Of a stretch of 64,000 nt of DNA, positions 47,063 through 58,073 are shown piece by piece (position 1 is the stretch's first letter; every line of letters begins with the position of its first letter). This DNA is from Lujinxingia litoralis. GTDB taxonomy: Bacteria; Myxococcota_A; Bradymonadia; Bradymonadales; Bradymonadaceae. Location: the NCBI RefSeq assembly GCF_003260125.1, contig NZ_QHKO01000003.1, forward strand, positions 62,001-126,000. The letters run 5' to 3'. Position numbers and translations under genes: made by a program. The notes beneath the pieces are model-generated. The model saw nothing but the letters and a program-made list of their open reading frames with translations, had not been told where the DNA came from and made no database searches.

Positions 47063-48403
47063 ATGGAGTCTGACGAAGCGCGGATCTTGTTGGTCGACGA
47101 TGAGGTCGCCCACTTAAAGACCCTGGAGCGCCTGTTTAAGAAGGAGGGCTACCAGGTGGCCACGGCCGAGGGCGGTCAGCAGGCCCTGGATCTCTTGCGG
47201 GAGCAGCGTTTTGAGCTGGTGCTCACCGATCTGATGATGCCCGACATCGACGGCATGGATCTGCTCAAGCTGGTGCAGGCGCTTCAGCCCCAGGCCGAGG
47301 TCATTTTAATGACTGCGTTTGGCACCGTGGAGCGCGCGGTGCAGGGGATGAAAGAGGGGGCCTACGACTTTGTGGCCAAGCCGATCAAGCGGGCCACGAT
47401 CTTAAAAGCGGTGCGTCAGGCCCTGGAGCGGCAGGCGCTGGTCGAGGAGAACCGTGAGCTCAAGGCCCGGCTGGCCGAGGTCGAGGAAGAGCGCAGCGTG
47501 GTCGGCCAGGCCCCGTTGATGCGTGAGGCCGTCGATCGGGTGCGTCAGGTAGCCCCCAGTGATGCCACCGTGCTGATTACCGGGGAGAGCGGCACCGGAA
47601 AGGAGCTCTTTGCCCGGATGATCGGAAGGCTCAGTCAGCGGGCCGACAAACCTTTTGTGGCCATTAACTGCGCAGCGCTGCCGGAGTCGATCCTGGAGAG
47701 CGAGCTCTTTGGCTACGAAAAGGGCGCGTTTACCGGCGCCACCCAGCGCAAGATCGGTCGCTTTGAGGCCGCCCACGGTGGGACCCTCTTTTTGGATGAA
47801 ATCGGCGAGCTTTCGCCCCAGGTCCAGGTCAAGCTCCTGCGTGTGTTGCAGGAGGGGGCCTTTGAACGCCTGGGGTCGAATACGCCCACCGAGGTCGATG
47901 TGCGGGTGGTCGCTGCAACTCACAAAGATCTGGAGGCGGAGCTGCAGAAGGGCACGTTTCGCGAGGATCTTTATTACCGACTAAATGTCATCGACATCAA
48001 AATCCCCCCGTTGCGCCATCGGATCGAGGATGTGCCGCTGTTAAGTGAGCATTTTCTGAGGCGCTATAACTCCAAAAACCGGCGCGATATCAGCGGGTTT
48101 AGCACCGAGGCTCGGCGCGCCCTGGAGGGGTATCACTGGCCGGGGAACGTGCGGGAGTTGGAGAATGTCGTGGAGCGCGCGGTGGTGCTCGACCGCGATG
48201 GCCGTATCGATGTCGACGACCTTCCCTCACAGCTGGTAGAGCGTCCGGCGAAATCGCGTCACATCACCATCCCGCTGGGGACGTCGCTTGAAGAGATCGA
48301 AAAGCGCGTGCTGCACGAGACGCTGAAGATGACCCAGGGAGATAAAAAACTCGCGGCCAAGCTGCTGGGCATCGCCACGCGTACCGTGTACCGGAAGCTT
48401 TGA
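47063..48403 (+). CDS. Sigma-54 response regulator, likely activator of the gsp operon
   Basis: A 446-residue NtrC-family regulator. Receiver domain 6-120 with Asp56 (LVLTDLMMPD), AAA+ domain with Walker A GESGTGKE (174-181) and GAFTGA (221-226), and a Fis-type HTH at the end (KLAAKLLGIATRTVYRKL). GAFTGA shows that it can work with sigma-54. The start is ATG 47063 with GGAG six bases upstream; the frame is open 60 codons earlier but that part is not protein-like. No histidine kinase is adjacent. Two palindromes and a -24/-12 promoter for gspC lie just downstream, so this is its likely target. Confidence 0.9.
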   Translation: MESDEARILLVDDEVAHLKTLERLFKKEGYQVATAEGGQQALDLLREQRFELVLTDLMMPDIDGMDLLKLVQALQPQAEVILMTAFGTVERAVQGMKEGAYDFVAKPIKRATILKAVRQALERQALVEENRELKARLAEVEEERSVVGQAPLMREAVDRVRQVAPSDATVLITGESGTGKELFARMIGRLSQRADKPFVAINCAALPESILESELFGYEKGAFTGATQRKIGRFEAAHGGTLFLDEIGELSPQVQVKLLRVLQEGAFERLGSNTPTEVDVRVVAATHKDLEAELQKGTFREDLYYRLNVIDIKIPPLRHRIEDVPLLSEHFLRRYNSKNRRDISGFSTEARRALEGYHWPGNVRELENVVERAVVLDRDGRIDVDDLPSQLVERPAKSRHITIPLGTSLEEIEKRVLHETLKMTQGDKKLAAKLLGIATRTVYRKL

Positions 48404-48412
48404 GCCAATCGA

Positions 48413-48429
48413 GATGACAAAATGTCATC
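48413..48429. promoter_or_regulatory. Operator palindrome 1 before gspC
   Basis: A perfect palindrome GATGACA-AAA-TGTCATC, ten bases after the stop of the NtrC-type gene. It is about 205 bp upstream of the predicted gspC start and 40 bp, centre to centre, from the second copy, so both face the same side of the helix. Confidence 0.7.
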
Positions 48430-48452
48430 GGGTGGGCGCAGATCCGGGGTCG

Positions 48453-48469
48453 ATTGACAAAATGTCAAT
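48453..48469. promoter_or_regulatory. Operator palindrome 2 before gspC
   Basis: A perfect palindrome ATTGACA-AAA-TGTCAAT. The 13-bp core TGACAAAATGTCA is the same as in palindrome 1; only the outer bases differ. Tandem sites at about -165 and -205 are typical enhancers for sigma-54 activators. Confidence 0.7.
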
Positions 48470-48600
48470 TTCGGGGGGCGGGCCGCCGAAGTTCGGCGGC
48501 GGGATACAAAAAGATGCGTCAAAAAAAGATGAAGAAAGGTCGCATAAATAAAGGTCGTGACGGTGTTGTGAAGCGTGGAGTGTGCCGGGTTGGGATGATG

Positions 48601-48616
48601 TGGCGTGGTTTTTGCA
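48601..48616 (+). promoter_or_regulatory. Sigma-54 promoter of the gsp operon
   Basis: TGGCGT-GGTTT-TTGCA: the invariant GG and GC sit at -24/-12 spacing and the TTGCA part is perfect. The start would be near 48628 with a leader of about 69 nt before gspC. The gap 48404-48696 holds this promoter, the two palindromes and an AT-richer stretch at 48505-48555, which might aid bending. Confidence 0.8.
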
Positions 48617-48696
48617 TTTTGTTCGGCTGAAGTGCCGCTGAAAGACCTCCGCGGTGCGATGACGCCCTGCGGATAAGCCGCGACGAGACGAGAGCT

Positions 48697-49722
48697 ATGG
48701 AAGCGTTTTTTCGAAAATATCAGACCGCCATTATTCTGGCCGTGCTCGGAACGGGCTCGCTGCTGTCGGCGCTGATGGTCAATAACTTCGTGGCCGCTCA
48801 GCTCGCGCCTTTTACGGTGCCCGAGGCTCCGGATTACGAGGCGATGCGGGAGCAGGGGGAGCGCCAGAGCGCGCGCCCTCGTCAGGAGAAAGGGTGGAAG
48901 AGCGCCATCACGGAACGCTGCCTGTTCGGGTGTGCCGAAGAGGTCGACCCCAACGTCTGTCCGGAAGGCTGCGGCGATGGCGAGGTCTGCGAGGCCGGGC
49001 AGTGTGTGCCGGCACCGGAGGACGGGGCCGGGGGCGATGATGTGCCCACGCTCAGCGACCTGAATCTGGTGCTGAGCGGGGTGATGGTGGCCCGCAACCC
49101 ACGGTGGTCGATGGCCATGATCAAAGACAACACCCAGAACAAGACTTTGATGGTCGGGGTGGGTGACCTGGTGGCCGAGGGGGCCGAGATCGTGGAGATT
49201 CGTCGAGATCGGATTTTTGTGGAGCGCAACGGCAAGCTCGAATTTATCCGGATGGAGGGGGCCATTGGTGGCGACCCGAGTGCATCCGGGGCTCCGGCAA
49301 GCCGGGAAGGGGGCAGCGCCCGGGCTCGACGGGCTCCGGGGCAGGAGAAGGCGGCTAAGAGCGAGGCTGCGTCGGCCGCCGGCGGTGTGCAGCAGCAGGG
49401 GCCCAATGCCTACAAGGTGGATCGGGCCATGATCGAGCGTCAGCTGGCCGATCCCACCGCGTTGACGCGGCAGGCCCGGGTGATGCCGAACTACCGTGAC
49501 GGGGAGCCCAGCGGGCTGCGTATGGTAGGCGTGACGCCGAGCAGCTTTTACTCCCAGATGGGCATCCGCAGTGGGGATATCCTCCAGTCGGTAAATGGCT
49601 CGGCGATCACCAACCAGCGTCAGGCCCTGGAGCTGCTCGAGAAGTTGCGCAACGAGAAGAAAGTGGTCATCGAAGTCGAGCGCCGTGGGCGGGTTGAGAA
49701 GCTCGAATACACCATTGAATGA
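48697..49722 (+). CDS. gspC: Type II secretion protein GspC with Cys-rich insert
   Basis: A 341-residue inner-membrane protein that links the platform to the secretin. One N-terminal helix (about 10-32), an HR domain (about 115-190; LNLVLSGVMVARNPRWSMAMI) and a C-terminal PDZ domain (about 255-340; GLRMVGVTPSSFYSQMGIRSGDIL). Between helix and HR domain is a 30-residue segment with six Cys (residues 75-103; spacing C-x3-C-x8-C-x3-C-x5-C-x4-C) like a small EGF or follistatin-type knot, which I do not know from typical GspC. It is the first gene of the operon. Confidence 0.87.
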   Translation: MEAFFRKYQTAIILAVLGTGSLLSALMVNNFVAAQLAPFTVPEAPDYEAMREQGERQSARPRQEKGWKSAITERCLFGCAEEVDPNVCPEGCGDGEVCEAGQCVPAPEDGAGGDDVPTLSDLNLVLSGVMVARNPRWSMAMIKDNTQNKTLMVGVGDLVAEGAEIVEIRRDRIFVERNGKLEFIRMEGAIGGDPSASGAPASREGGSARARRAPGQEKAAKSEAASAAGGVQQQGPNAYKVDRAMIERQLADPTALTRQARVMPNYRDGEPSGLRMVGVTPSSFYSQMGIRSGDILQSVNGSAITNQRQALELLEKLRNEKKVVIEVERRGRVEKLEYTIE

Positions 49723-49844
49723 ACCCGGTGAGTTTGGTGGTGCGGTGGCGCCGCTGTGAGACCGGTTGTGATAGCCCGCGCAGGCGGGCGATTGAGAACA
49801 CGATGCGAATGAACGTTTTGAACTCCCAACAGCAAGAGACGATC

Positions 49845-52436
49845 GTGACGAAGGCAGTCAATAAGAGCGCACGCCGGCAGCGGCGAGCTGCGGTGGTGGG
49901 CGCGTTGATATCGGCGATGTTTCTGGGCGCGGCGCCCTCGGCATTTGCGCAGGGAGCGGCCAGTTCGGATGAGCCGGCGGTGCTGAAGCGTGGGCAGCGC
50001 AGTCCGTCGGCCCAGAGCGACCAGGCGCAGGGCCAGCAGGACGCCCAGGGTGGCGAGCGCTCCGAGACGACCTGGCAGGAGCAGTTCAACCTGCCGCCGA
50101 ACTTCGATCCCGGCTTTCGCGCGCGTCGCACTCCGGCGAACACCCGGGTGACACTCGACTTCCGGCAGTCCAGCCTGGAAGACGTGGTGAAGTTCTTTTC
50201 GGGGACGATGAACATTAACTTCATCATCGCCGACAGCCTTCAGGCCAATAAGACCATCACGATCATGGCGCCCGAGGAGGTCACGCTGGCCGAGGGGTAT
50301 CGGGCCTTTTTGGCGGCGCTCAACATGAACGGTCTGACGGTGGTGCCGATGGGCAACTTCCTCAAGATCGTGGAGTCGGGTCAGGCCATCACCGAGCCGC
50401 AGCGGGCGTATGAGGCCGGCGATGCGATCCCCAATGAGGCCCGCATGGTCACCGCGATCGTGCCGGTGGAGCGCGGGGATGTGGCCGAGATTCAGGAGGT
50501 GATTTCTAACTTCCTCTCCTCCAGCGCCTCGGTGGTGCCCTACGGTTCCAGCCTGATCATTACCGAAAACGCGTCGAACCTGCGCCGGGTGCAGTCGCTG
50601 GTGGAGCGTCTGGATCAGGGGGAGTCGGCTTCAAACCTCTACGTGTATCGAGTGCTGCACGCCGATGCCACGGAGGTCTCGGAGCGACTTAAGGAGATCT
50701 TCGATACGAAAGATGGCACCACCAGCGCGGCGGCGCCGCAGACCGCGGCCCAGCGTCGGGCGGCGGCGCGGGCACGGCGCTCGGGGAGTCAGCCGGCCGA
50801 GGCCGAGAGTTCGGCCGAGAGCGGAACGCTGGATGTGCAGATCACCGAGATCATTGCCGATGAGCGCACCAACCAGCTGATCATCGTCTCCAATCAGCGC
50901 TCCTTTGAGCGTATCCGCGAGATGATCGAGATCCTGGATGTGCCGACTGCCGTGGGCGGTCAGGTGCATGTGAAGTTTCTGGAGTACGCTAACGCCGACG
51001 AGCTCTCCCAGACCCTGAGTCAGCTGGCCAGTGGAGTGCAGTCGCAGCAGGGGCGCGCTCAGGGGCAGCCGCGCGCCCAGACCACCGGCTCGGAGGGGGT
51101 GGGCTCGATTCTGCAGGGCGAAGTTCAGATCACCGCCTACAAGCCGACCAACGCGCTGGTGGTCGTGGCCTCGCCGCGGGACTACGTGGCGCTGGAGCGG
51201 GTCATCGACCAGCTCGATGCGCCGCGTCGTCAGGTGTATGTCGAGGCCGTGATCATGGAGATCGGTCTGGATATCGATCGCAAACTCCAGATCGGTGCCA
51301 ATAGCCTGCTGACCCAGGATATGGCCTTCCTGCTTCCAGATGAGCTTGTAAGCTCGGGAGCGGTAGAGGACACCCGAGGTTATGGTACCTGGCAATCGAA
51401 CTTTAGTGGGTCTACTGAGATGGATGGGCCGGGAGGAGGTTTGGGGTTGGTGGGGCCGATGTTGTCGGTACCCGGGACGTCGATCTCGCTGCCGACGTTC
51501 GCGCTCCTTTTGCAGGCCTCTCAGACCGATGATTCGGTGAACATCCTCTCGACCCCCTCGATCCTGACGATGGACAACGAAGAGGCCGAGATCGAGGTTG
51601 GGGAGCGCGTCCCGATCGCGCGCACGCTGGGAGTGGGTGGTGGCCTGGGGAGTAGCCTGTTGAACGCGGGAGTCGCGGCGGCCGGAGGGGCCAGCGGTGC
51701 GCTGAGTGGCCTGGGAAGTGCGGCCGGCTTGCTCGGTGGCGTGGGTGGCCTGTTGGGGGGGGGGACTCAGTTCGACTACGAAGATGTGGGCATTACGCTG
51801 CGCATTGTCCCCCAGGTAAATGAGAGCGACTACGTGCGTTTGGAAGTCGACCAGGAAGTCAGTGAGCTTAAGGGCGCCGGTGGCTTGAGCGCGGCCACGC
51901 CTACCCGGACTCGCCGCAACATCAGCACGACGGTGTTGGTGCGAGATCAGTCGACCATTGTGATCGGTGGTCTGATGCGGGACGTCGAAAACGAGACCAT
52001 TAATAAGGTGCCCTTCCTGGGAGATATCCCGGTGGTCGGGCTGCTCTTCCGCAATACCAGCGTGCTGACCTTCAAGCAGAACCTGGTGTTGATGCTCACG
52101 CCCTACATCATCGAGAGCGAGGAAGACATGCAGAAGATCTACGAGCGCAAGATGGAAGAGCGCCGGGAACTGATGCGTCTCTTTGCCAGTCGCGACATGG
52201 AGTACATGGCGACGGTGAACTTCCAGAAGAAGAGCGGCCTGCTGGAGCGTATGCGCCAGCGTCTGAGCAGCGTGGTGACCGAGGAGGAGGCGCGTCGTCA
52301 GGCACTTGAGCAGTTCGATGACGAGGGGCCGCGTTATCGCATTCTGGGCGGTTCGGAGGCTGAGAGCGCCGAGCCGGCCGGTGAGCCGAGCGAGCAGCCC
52401 GCCCCCGAGGGTGCGCAGCCGCAGGGCGAGGAGTAA
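49845..52436 (+). CDS. gspD: Type II secretion secretin GspD
   Basis: About 863 residues, the outer-membrane channel. A signal peptide (VTKAVNKSARRQRRAAVVGA to SAFAQ) is followed by N0 (TLDFRQSSLEDVVKFFSGTM), N1 to N3 repeats and the secretin domain with VEAVIMEIGLD and the conserved VPFLGDIPVVGLLFRN. Low-complexity inserts rich in Ala/Gly/Gln are in N3 and near the gate. After the barrel is an unusual charged tail of about 110 residues ending PAPEGAQPQGEE. I chose GTG 49845, which gives a normal signal peptide; ATG 49803 would add 14 residues. Confidence 0.92.
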   Translation: MTKAVNKSARRQRRAAVVGALISAMFLGAAPSAFAQGAASSDEPAVLKRGQRSPSAQSDQAQGQQDAQGGERSETTWQEQFNLPPNFDPGFRARRTPANTRVTLDFRQSSLEDVVKFFSGTMNINFIIADSLQANKTITIMAPEEVTLAEGYRAFLAALNMNGLTVVPMGNFLKIVESGQAITEPQRAYEAGDAIPNEARMVTAIVPVERGDVAEIQEVISNFLSSSASVVPYGSSLIITENASNLRRVQSLVERLDQGESASNLYVYRVLHADATEVSERLKEIFDTKDGTTSAAAPQTAAQRRAAARARRSGSQPAEAESSAESGTLDVQITEIIADERTNQLIIVSNQRSFERIREMIEILDVPTAVGGQVHVKFLEYANADELSQTLSQLASGVQSQQGRAQGQPRAQTTGSEGVGSILQGEVQITAYKPTNALVVVASPRDYVALERVIDQLDAPRRQVYVEAVIMEIGLDIDRKLQIGANSLLTQDMAFLLPDELVSSGAVEDTRGYGTWQSNFSGSTEMDGPGGGLGLVGPMLSVPGTSISLPTFALLLQASQTDDSVNILSTPSILTMDNEEAEIEVGERVPIARTLGVGGGLGSSLLNAGVAAAGGASGALSGLGSAAGLLGGVGGLLGGGTQFDYEDVGITLRIVPQVNESDYVRLEVDQEVSELKGAGGLSAATPTRTRRNISTTVLVRDQSTIVIGGLMRDVENETINKVPFLGDIPVVGLLFRNTSVLTFKQNLVLMLTPYIIESEEDMQKIYERKMEERRELMRLFASRDMEYMATVNFQKKSGLLERMRQRLSSVVTEEEARRQALEQFDDEGPRYRILGGSEAESAEPAGEPSEQPAPEGAQPQGEE

Positions 52437-52439
52437 GGC

Positions 52440-54176
<1,737 letters not shown>

Positions 54177-54200
54177 GCCCGGGCTTAAAGGCACAAAGGT

Positions 54201-55427
54201 ATGCCGGTTTACGAATACAAAGGCCTGAATAAGGCCGGAAAGACGGTGAAGGGGATTCTCGACGCCGAGAGCCAGAACGCGCTGCGTCAGTCGCTCAAGG
54301 CCAAGGGGATCTTTGTGACCGAGGTCTTCGAGGGGCGCGGAGGGCGCGCCGGCGGAGGCAGCGGAGATGTGGAGCTGGGCAAGCTGCTGGAGCGGGTCTC
54401 ACTGAGCGATATCGCGGTGCTCACCCGCCAGATGGCCACCCTGATCCGTGCGGGGATCCCGCTGGTCGAGGCGCTTAACGCGCTGACCGAGCAGGCGGAG
54501 AAGGAAGAGCTCAAGCGCACGCTCAGCGATGTGCGGCGCAAGGTCAACGAGGGTTCCAGTCTGGCCAATGCGTTGAGCGATCACCCCAAGCACTTCAGCA
54601 ATCTCTACGTCAACATGGTCAAGGCCGGGGAGAGCTCGGGCAATCTTGATATGGTGTTGAGTCGCCTGACGGACTTTCTGGATGCGCAGATCGAACTGCG
54701 CGGCAAGGTCATCGGCGCCATGATTTACCCGCTCTTGATGATGGTGGTGGGGATCGTGGTGCTCGGGCTGATCTTCACGTTTGTGATTCCCAAGGTCACC
54801 GCGATTTTTGAGGACCAGGGCGCGGCGTTGCCCTGGATCACGTCGGTGCTCATCGGGATCAGCAATATGCTCAGCAGTTACTGGTTCATCGTGTTGCCGC
54901 TGATTGTGGGGGCGGTGGTGGGCTTTGTGCAGTGGAAGCGCACCGAGAAGGGCACGCGGACCTGGGATCGCTTTATTTTGAAGACGCCGGTGGTGGGGCC
55001 GCTGGTGCGGATGATCGCCATCTCGCGCTTTGCCAGCACGCTGGGCACCTTGCTGGCCAGCGGGGTGCCGCTGCTGACGGCGATGGACATCGTCAAAAAC
55101 ATCCTGGGGAACACCCGGCTGGTCGAGGTGATTGAAGATGCGCGGGTCAACATCCGCGAGGGTGAGAGCATTGCGCAGCCGCTGAAGCGCTCCGGGGAGT
55201 TTCCGCCCCTGGTCACCCATATGATCGCGGTGGGTGAGGCCTCCGGGCAGCTGGAGGAGATGCTGGAGAACGTGTCGATCAGCTACACCCAGCAGACCGA
55301 CATCCGCATTCAGGCAATGACCAAGATTCTGGAGCCCTTGATGATCGTGGGGCTCGGTGTGGCGGTGGCGGTGATCGTGTTTGCCGTCATGATGCCGATT
55401 TTGAAGCTCAACCAGACGGTGATGTGA
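54201..55427 (+). CDS. gspF: Type II secretion platform protein GspF
   Basis: A 408-residue polytopic protein with two GspF domains. The first has LTRQMATLIRAGIPLVEAL near 75 and the second FASTLGTLLASGVPLLTAM near 278. Three membrane helices at about 175, 225 and 385 as in other members. It begins MPVYEYKGLNKAGKTVKGIL, the typical GspF opening, and follows gspE by 24 bp. Confidence 0.95.
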   Translation: MPVYEYKGLNKAGKTVKGILDAESQNALRQSLKAKGIFVTEVFEGRGGRAGGGSGDVELGKLLERVSLSDIAVLTRQMATLIRAGIPLVEALNALTEQAEKEELKRTLSDVRRKVNEGSSLANALSDHPKHFSNLYVNMVKAGESSGNLDMVLSRLTDFLDAQIELRGKVIGAMIYPLLMMVVGIVVLGLIFTFVIPKVTAIFEDQGAALPWITSVLIGISNMLSSYWFIVLPLIVGAVVGFVQWKRTEKGTRTWDRFILKTPVVGPLVRMIAISRFASTLGTLLASGVPLLTAMDIVKNILGNTRLVEVIEDARVNIREGESIAQPLKRSGEFPPLVTHMIAVGEASGQLEEMLENVSISYTQQTDIRIQAMTKILEPLMIVGLGVAVAVIVFAVMMPILKLNQTVM

Positions 55428-55525
55428 CACGCTCTGGCCGAGAAAAGTCCACCTTTAGACGCGACACCTGTGTGGCGTCATCTGCACGCGAGGCCGCGTG
55501 CTTCAACAGCAAGAGGAGCAAGAAG

Positions 55526-55942
55526 ATGAAGATGATGAAGCGACGCGAAGCGATGGTTCGGGCAGCGGCTAACATGAAGTCGGCCCGCGGGATGACGCTG
55601 GTGGAGATCATGATCGTGATCACGATCATGGCCTCGATCATGGGTGTGGTTGGCGTCTTTGTGTTCGGGGCGATTGACCGGGCCAACGAGCGCACCGCCA
55701 CCATCGAGATTCAGCAGCTCAACCAGCTGGTGAACTCCTTTTACCTGACGACCTCGCCCAACCGCCTGCCCAACGAGCTGGAGGAGATGACTCAGGGGGC
55801 GGCGCCCTTGACCAAGGACATCCCCAGCGATCCCTGGGGCAGCCCCTACGTGTATGTCAAGAATGGCAACCGCGACTTTGAGATCTTCAGCGTGGGCCCG
55901 GATGGCAGCGAGGGCACCGAAGATGACGTGCGCCCCGAGTAA
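55526..55942 (+). CDS. gspG: Major pseudopilin GspG
   Basis: A 138-residue major pseudopilin with a long 22-residue leader ending KSARG, then MTLVEIMIVITIMASIMGV with Glu5. The C-terminal part keeps the GspG calcium region: IPSDPWGSPYVYVK and FEIFSVGPDGSEGTEDD. ATG 55526 is chosen since AGGAG lies seven bases before it. The 98-bp gap after gspF could hold a processing site; none is clear. Confidence 0.95.
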   Translation: MKMMKRREAMVRAAANMKSARGMTLVEIMIVITIMASIMGVVGVFVFGAIDRANERTATIEIQQLNQLVNSFYLTTSPNRLPNELEEMTQGAAPLTKDIPSDPWGSPYVYVKNGNRDFEIFSVGPDGSEGTEDDVRPE

Positions 55943-55964
55943 GGGCTGAGAGGCGGGAGACGCT

Positions 55965-56696
55965 ATGAAGACTCTGCGAGCACGGCTGAAGCTGTGGCGC
56001 GCCTTACCAGGGCGCGGACGGCATCGGTGCGCGCGGGGGATGACCCTGATCGAGATCCTGGTGGTGCTGGTGATCGTCGCCGGGCTGATGGGCGCCGGGA
56101 TCTCGATGATGGGCGTGCTCACCAAGAGCAAGCTTCGCGATGAGGCGATGCGACTGACCTCGGTGATCAAGTACGCGTACAACCAGGCCGCCTTAAACAA
56201 CACGCAGTATCGTCTGGTGCTCAACCTGGAGACTGGCGAGTACTTCACCGAGATGAGCGAGGCGCCGGTGGTCGCGCCACAGCCCGATGATGACTTCGCC
56301 GAGGGGTTGCTCCCGGAGGAGGCGCGGGCGTTGGAGGAGGAGCATCGGCAGAACAAGCGCTCGCTTTTTGATGAGAGCGAGGACGATCCCTTCGGCGTGA
56401 GCCGCCGGGTGGGATACGAGCGGGCCGAGGAGGCGGTGGTCAAGCTCACCAGTCTGCGCAACGGCATCGAATTTGAGAGCGTGCGCCTGGCCGGGCGAGA
56501 GCTGCCCTTGACCCGGGGACGCGCGGCGTTGCGCTTTTTTCCCAACGGATTTCAGCAGGAGGCCGTGATCGTGCTGCGCGATGAGAGCGGCGGTCGCTAC
56601 AGCCTGGTGACCGAGCCCTTGACCGGGCGGGTGCGTATCTACAGCGGCGACTGGGAGCCGGAGGGCGACTTCGGAGAGGTGGAGCGTGATGATTAA
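55965..56696 (+). CDS. gspH: Minor pseudopilin GspH
   Basis: A 243-residue pseudopilin with leader ending CARG, then MTLIEILVVLVIVAGLMGAG. It is longer than usual because of an acidic insert (about 95-140; PDDDFAEGLLPEEARALEEE). The beta domain follows as in GspH. GGGAG is six bases before ATG. Its stop overlaps the gspI start by eight bases. Confidence 0.88.
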   Translation: MKTLRARLKLWRALPGRGRHRCARGMTLIEILVVLVIVAGLMGAGISMMGVLTKSKLRDEAMRLTSVIKYAYNQAALNNTQYRLVLNLETGEYFTEMSEAPVVAPQPDDDFAEGLLPEEARALEEEHRQNKRSLFDESEDDPFGVSRRVGYERAEEAVVKLTSLRNGIEFESVRLAGRELPLTRGRAALRFFPNGFQQEAVIVLRDESGGRYSLVTEPLTGRVRIYSGDWEPEGDFGEVERDD

Positions 56697-57300
56697 CAGG
56701 CGTCGCACATCCCGGGGGTTTACGCTGGTGGAGGTGTTGATCGCGCTGGCGATTCTGGCCTCCGCCCTGACGATTCTGATGGGCACGGTCTCTCAGAGCG
56801 GTCAGCAGTCGGTGTATGCCAGTCGCCTGACCACCGCGAGCCTGCTGGCGCGCGGAAAGATGGTGGACCTGGAGTACGTGCTCAAAGAGGAGGGTTTCAA
56901 CGCCAGTCAGCGGCAGTTCTCCGGGGACTTCTCGAGGGAGGGCTACCCGGATTTGCGCTGGGAGGCGACCGTGGACCCGGTGGAGATTCCGCCGGAGGTT
57001 GAAGAGACCTTCATGGCGCAGGTCAACAGCCAGCTCTTTGGCGGCGTGGACTCTCAGGGGGCGATGCAGGGCAACGCCGCGTTCAGCGCGGCGTTGCCGG
57101 TGTTGATGGCGCAGATTCCGGTCTTCGTTAACCAGGTTGGCGAGCGGGTGCGCCGGATCAATTTGAAAGTGTACTTCGACTACCTGGGGCGTGAGCAGCA
57201 TATCGAGGTCGCCCAGTACGTGGCGGACCTGGAAAACAGCGAATTCCAGATGTTTGGCAGCCCGGATGAGTTCTCCAGCGAGGCGGAGGACCTGCGATGA
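56689..57300 (+). CDS. gspI: Minor pseudopilin GspI
   Basis: A 203-residue pseudopilin. A short leader NRRRTSRG is followed by FTLVEVLIALAILASALTIL. It is one of the tip subunits GspI-J-K. ATG 56689 is used in preference to a GTG one codon before. The soluble part is longer than the E. coli protein (about 120) and includes a polar stretch around residue 110. Confidence 0.9.
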   Translation: MINRRRTSRGFTLVEVLIALAILASALTILMGTVSQSGQQSVYASRLTTASLLARGKMVDLEYVLKEEGFNASQRQFSGDFSREGYPDLRWEATVDPVEIPPEVEETFMAQVNSQLFGGVDSQGAMQGNAAFSAALPVLMAQIPVFVNQVGERVRRINLKVYFDYLGREQHIEVAQYVADLENSEFQMFGSPDEFSSEAEDLR

Positions 57301-58073
57301 GACCGGGCGCGCGCGCAGCCAGCGGGGCACGAGGCTTTACGCTCATTGAGGTGATGATCGCGATGGCGATCATGGCCGGTCTCACCGGGATCGTGTGGGT
57401 GAGCGTGTCGCAGATGTTTCAAACCCGCGATGCGGTCGACGCGCGCTTTGAGCGTTACCAGCTGGTGCGCCTGGCGATGAACCGCATGGCCAACGAGATC
57501 GCCATGGCCTACGTGGCCGGACCGCAACACGGCGGTGAGATCGTACCGGGGGAGGAGGCTCTTTATGAGAGTGAGGAAGAGCAGCTGAGCATGCAGCTTC
57601 GCGAGCCGGTGCAGTTCGGGATGATCGGTGGCGAGGACGAGATCAGTTTTACCGCCTTCGCCCATGTGCGGGTGCTCGAAGACGAGCGCGCCAGTCATCA
57701 CACTCAGATCGGCTATGAGGTGCGCCGCGAGATCAACGAGGCAGGCGATGTGGTCAACCGTCTGGTGCGCCGCTCGCACGCGAACTACGTCGATGACATC
57801 ACCCGTGGCGGGGTGGTGCACACGATGATCCCGGAGGTGGAGTCGCTGGAGTTTGAGTACTGGGATCCGGGTCCGGTGGATATCGGAAGCGAGCGTGAGA
57901 TCGCCCAGGGGCGCTGGGTCAGCGAATGGGATACCACTCGCCGGGAGCACGCCGGGCGCCTGCCTACCCGGGTGCGTATCACTCTGGTGATGCCTGCCCA
58001 GGGCCCCCGCGGAGAGTCGGAGGTCTTCACGACTCAGACCACGTTGGGGATGACCGAGCTGCTGGAGTACTGA
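57297..58073 (+). CDS. gspJ: Minor pseudopilin GspJ
   Basis: A 258-residue tip pseudopilin with leader to ARG, then FTLIEVMIAMAIMAGLTGIV. The domain contains RYQLVRLAMNRMANEIAMAY, the usual GspJ helix, and ends TQTTLGMTELLEY. It overlaps gspI by four bases and gspK by one (TGATG), so translation is coupled. Confidence 0.92.
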   Translation: MRPGARAASGARGFTLIEVMIAMAIMAGLTGIVWVSVSQMFQTRDAVDARFERYQLVRLAMNRMANEIAMAYVAGPQHGGEIVPGEEALYESEEEQLSMQLREPVQFGMIGGEDEISFTAFAHVRVLEDERASHHTQIGYEVRREINEAGDVVNRLVRRSHANYVDDITRGGVVHTMIPEVESLEFEYWDPGPVDIGSEREIAQGRWVSEWDTTRREHAGRLPTRVRITLVMPAQGPRGESEVFTTQTTLGMTELLEY

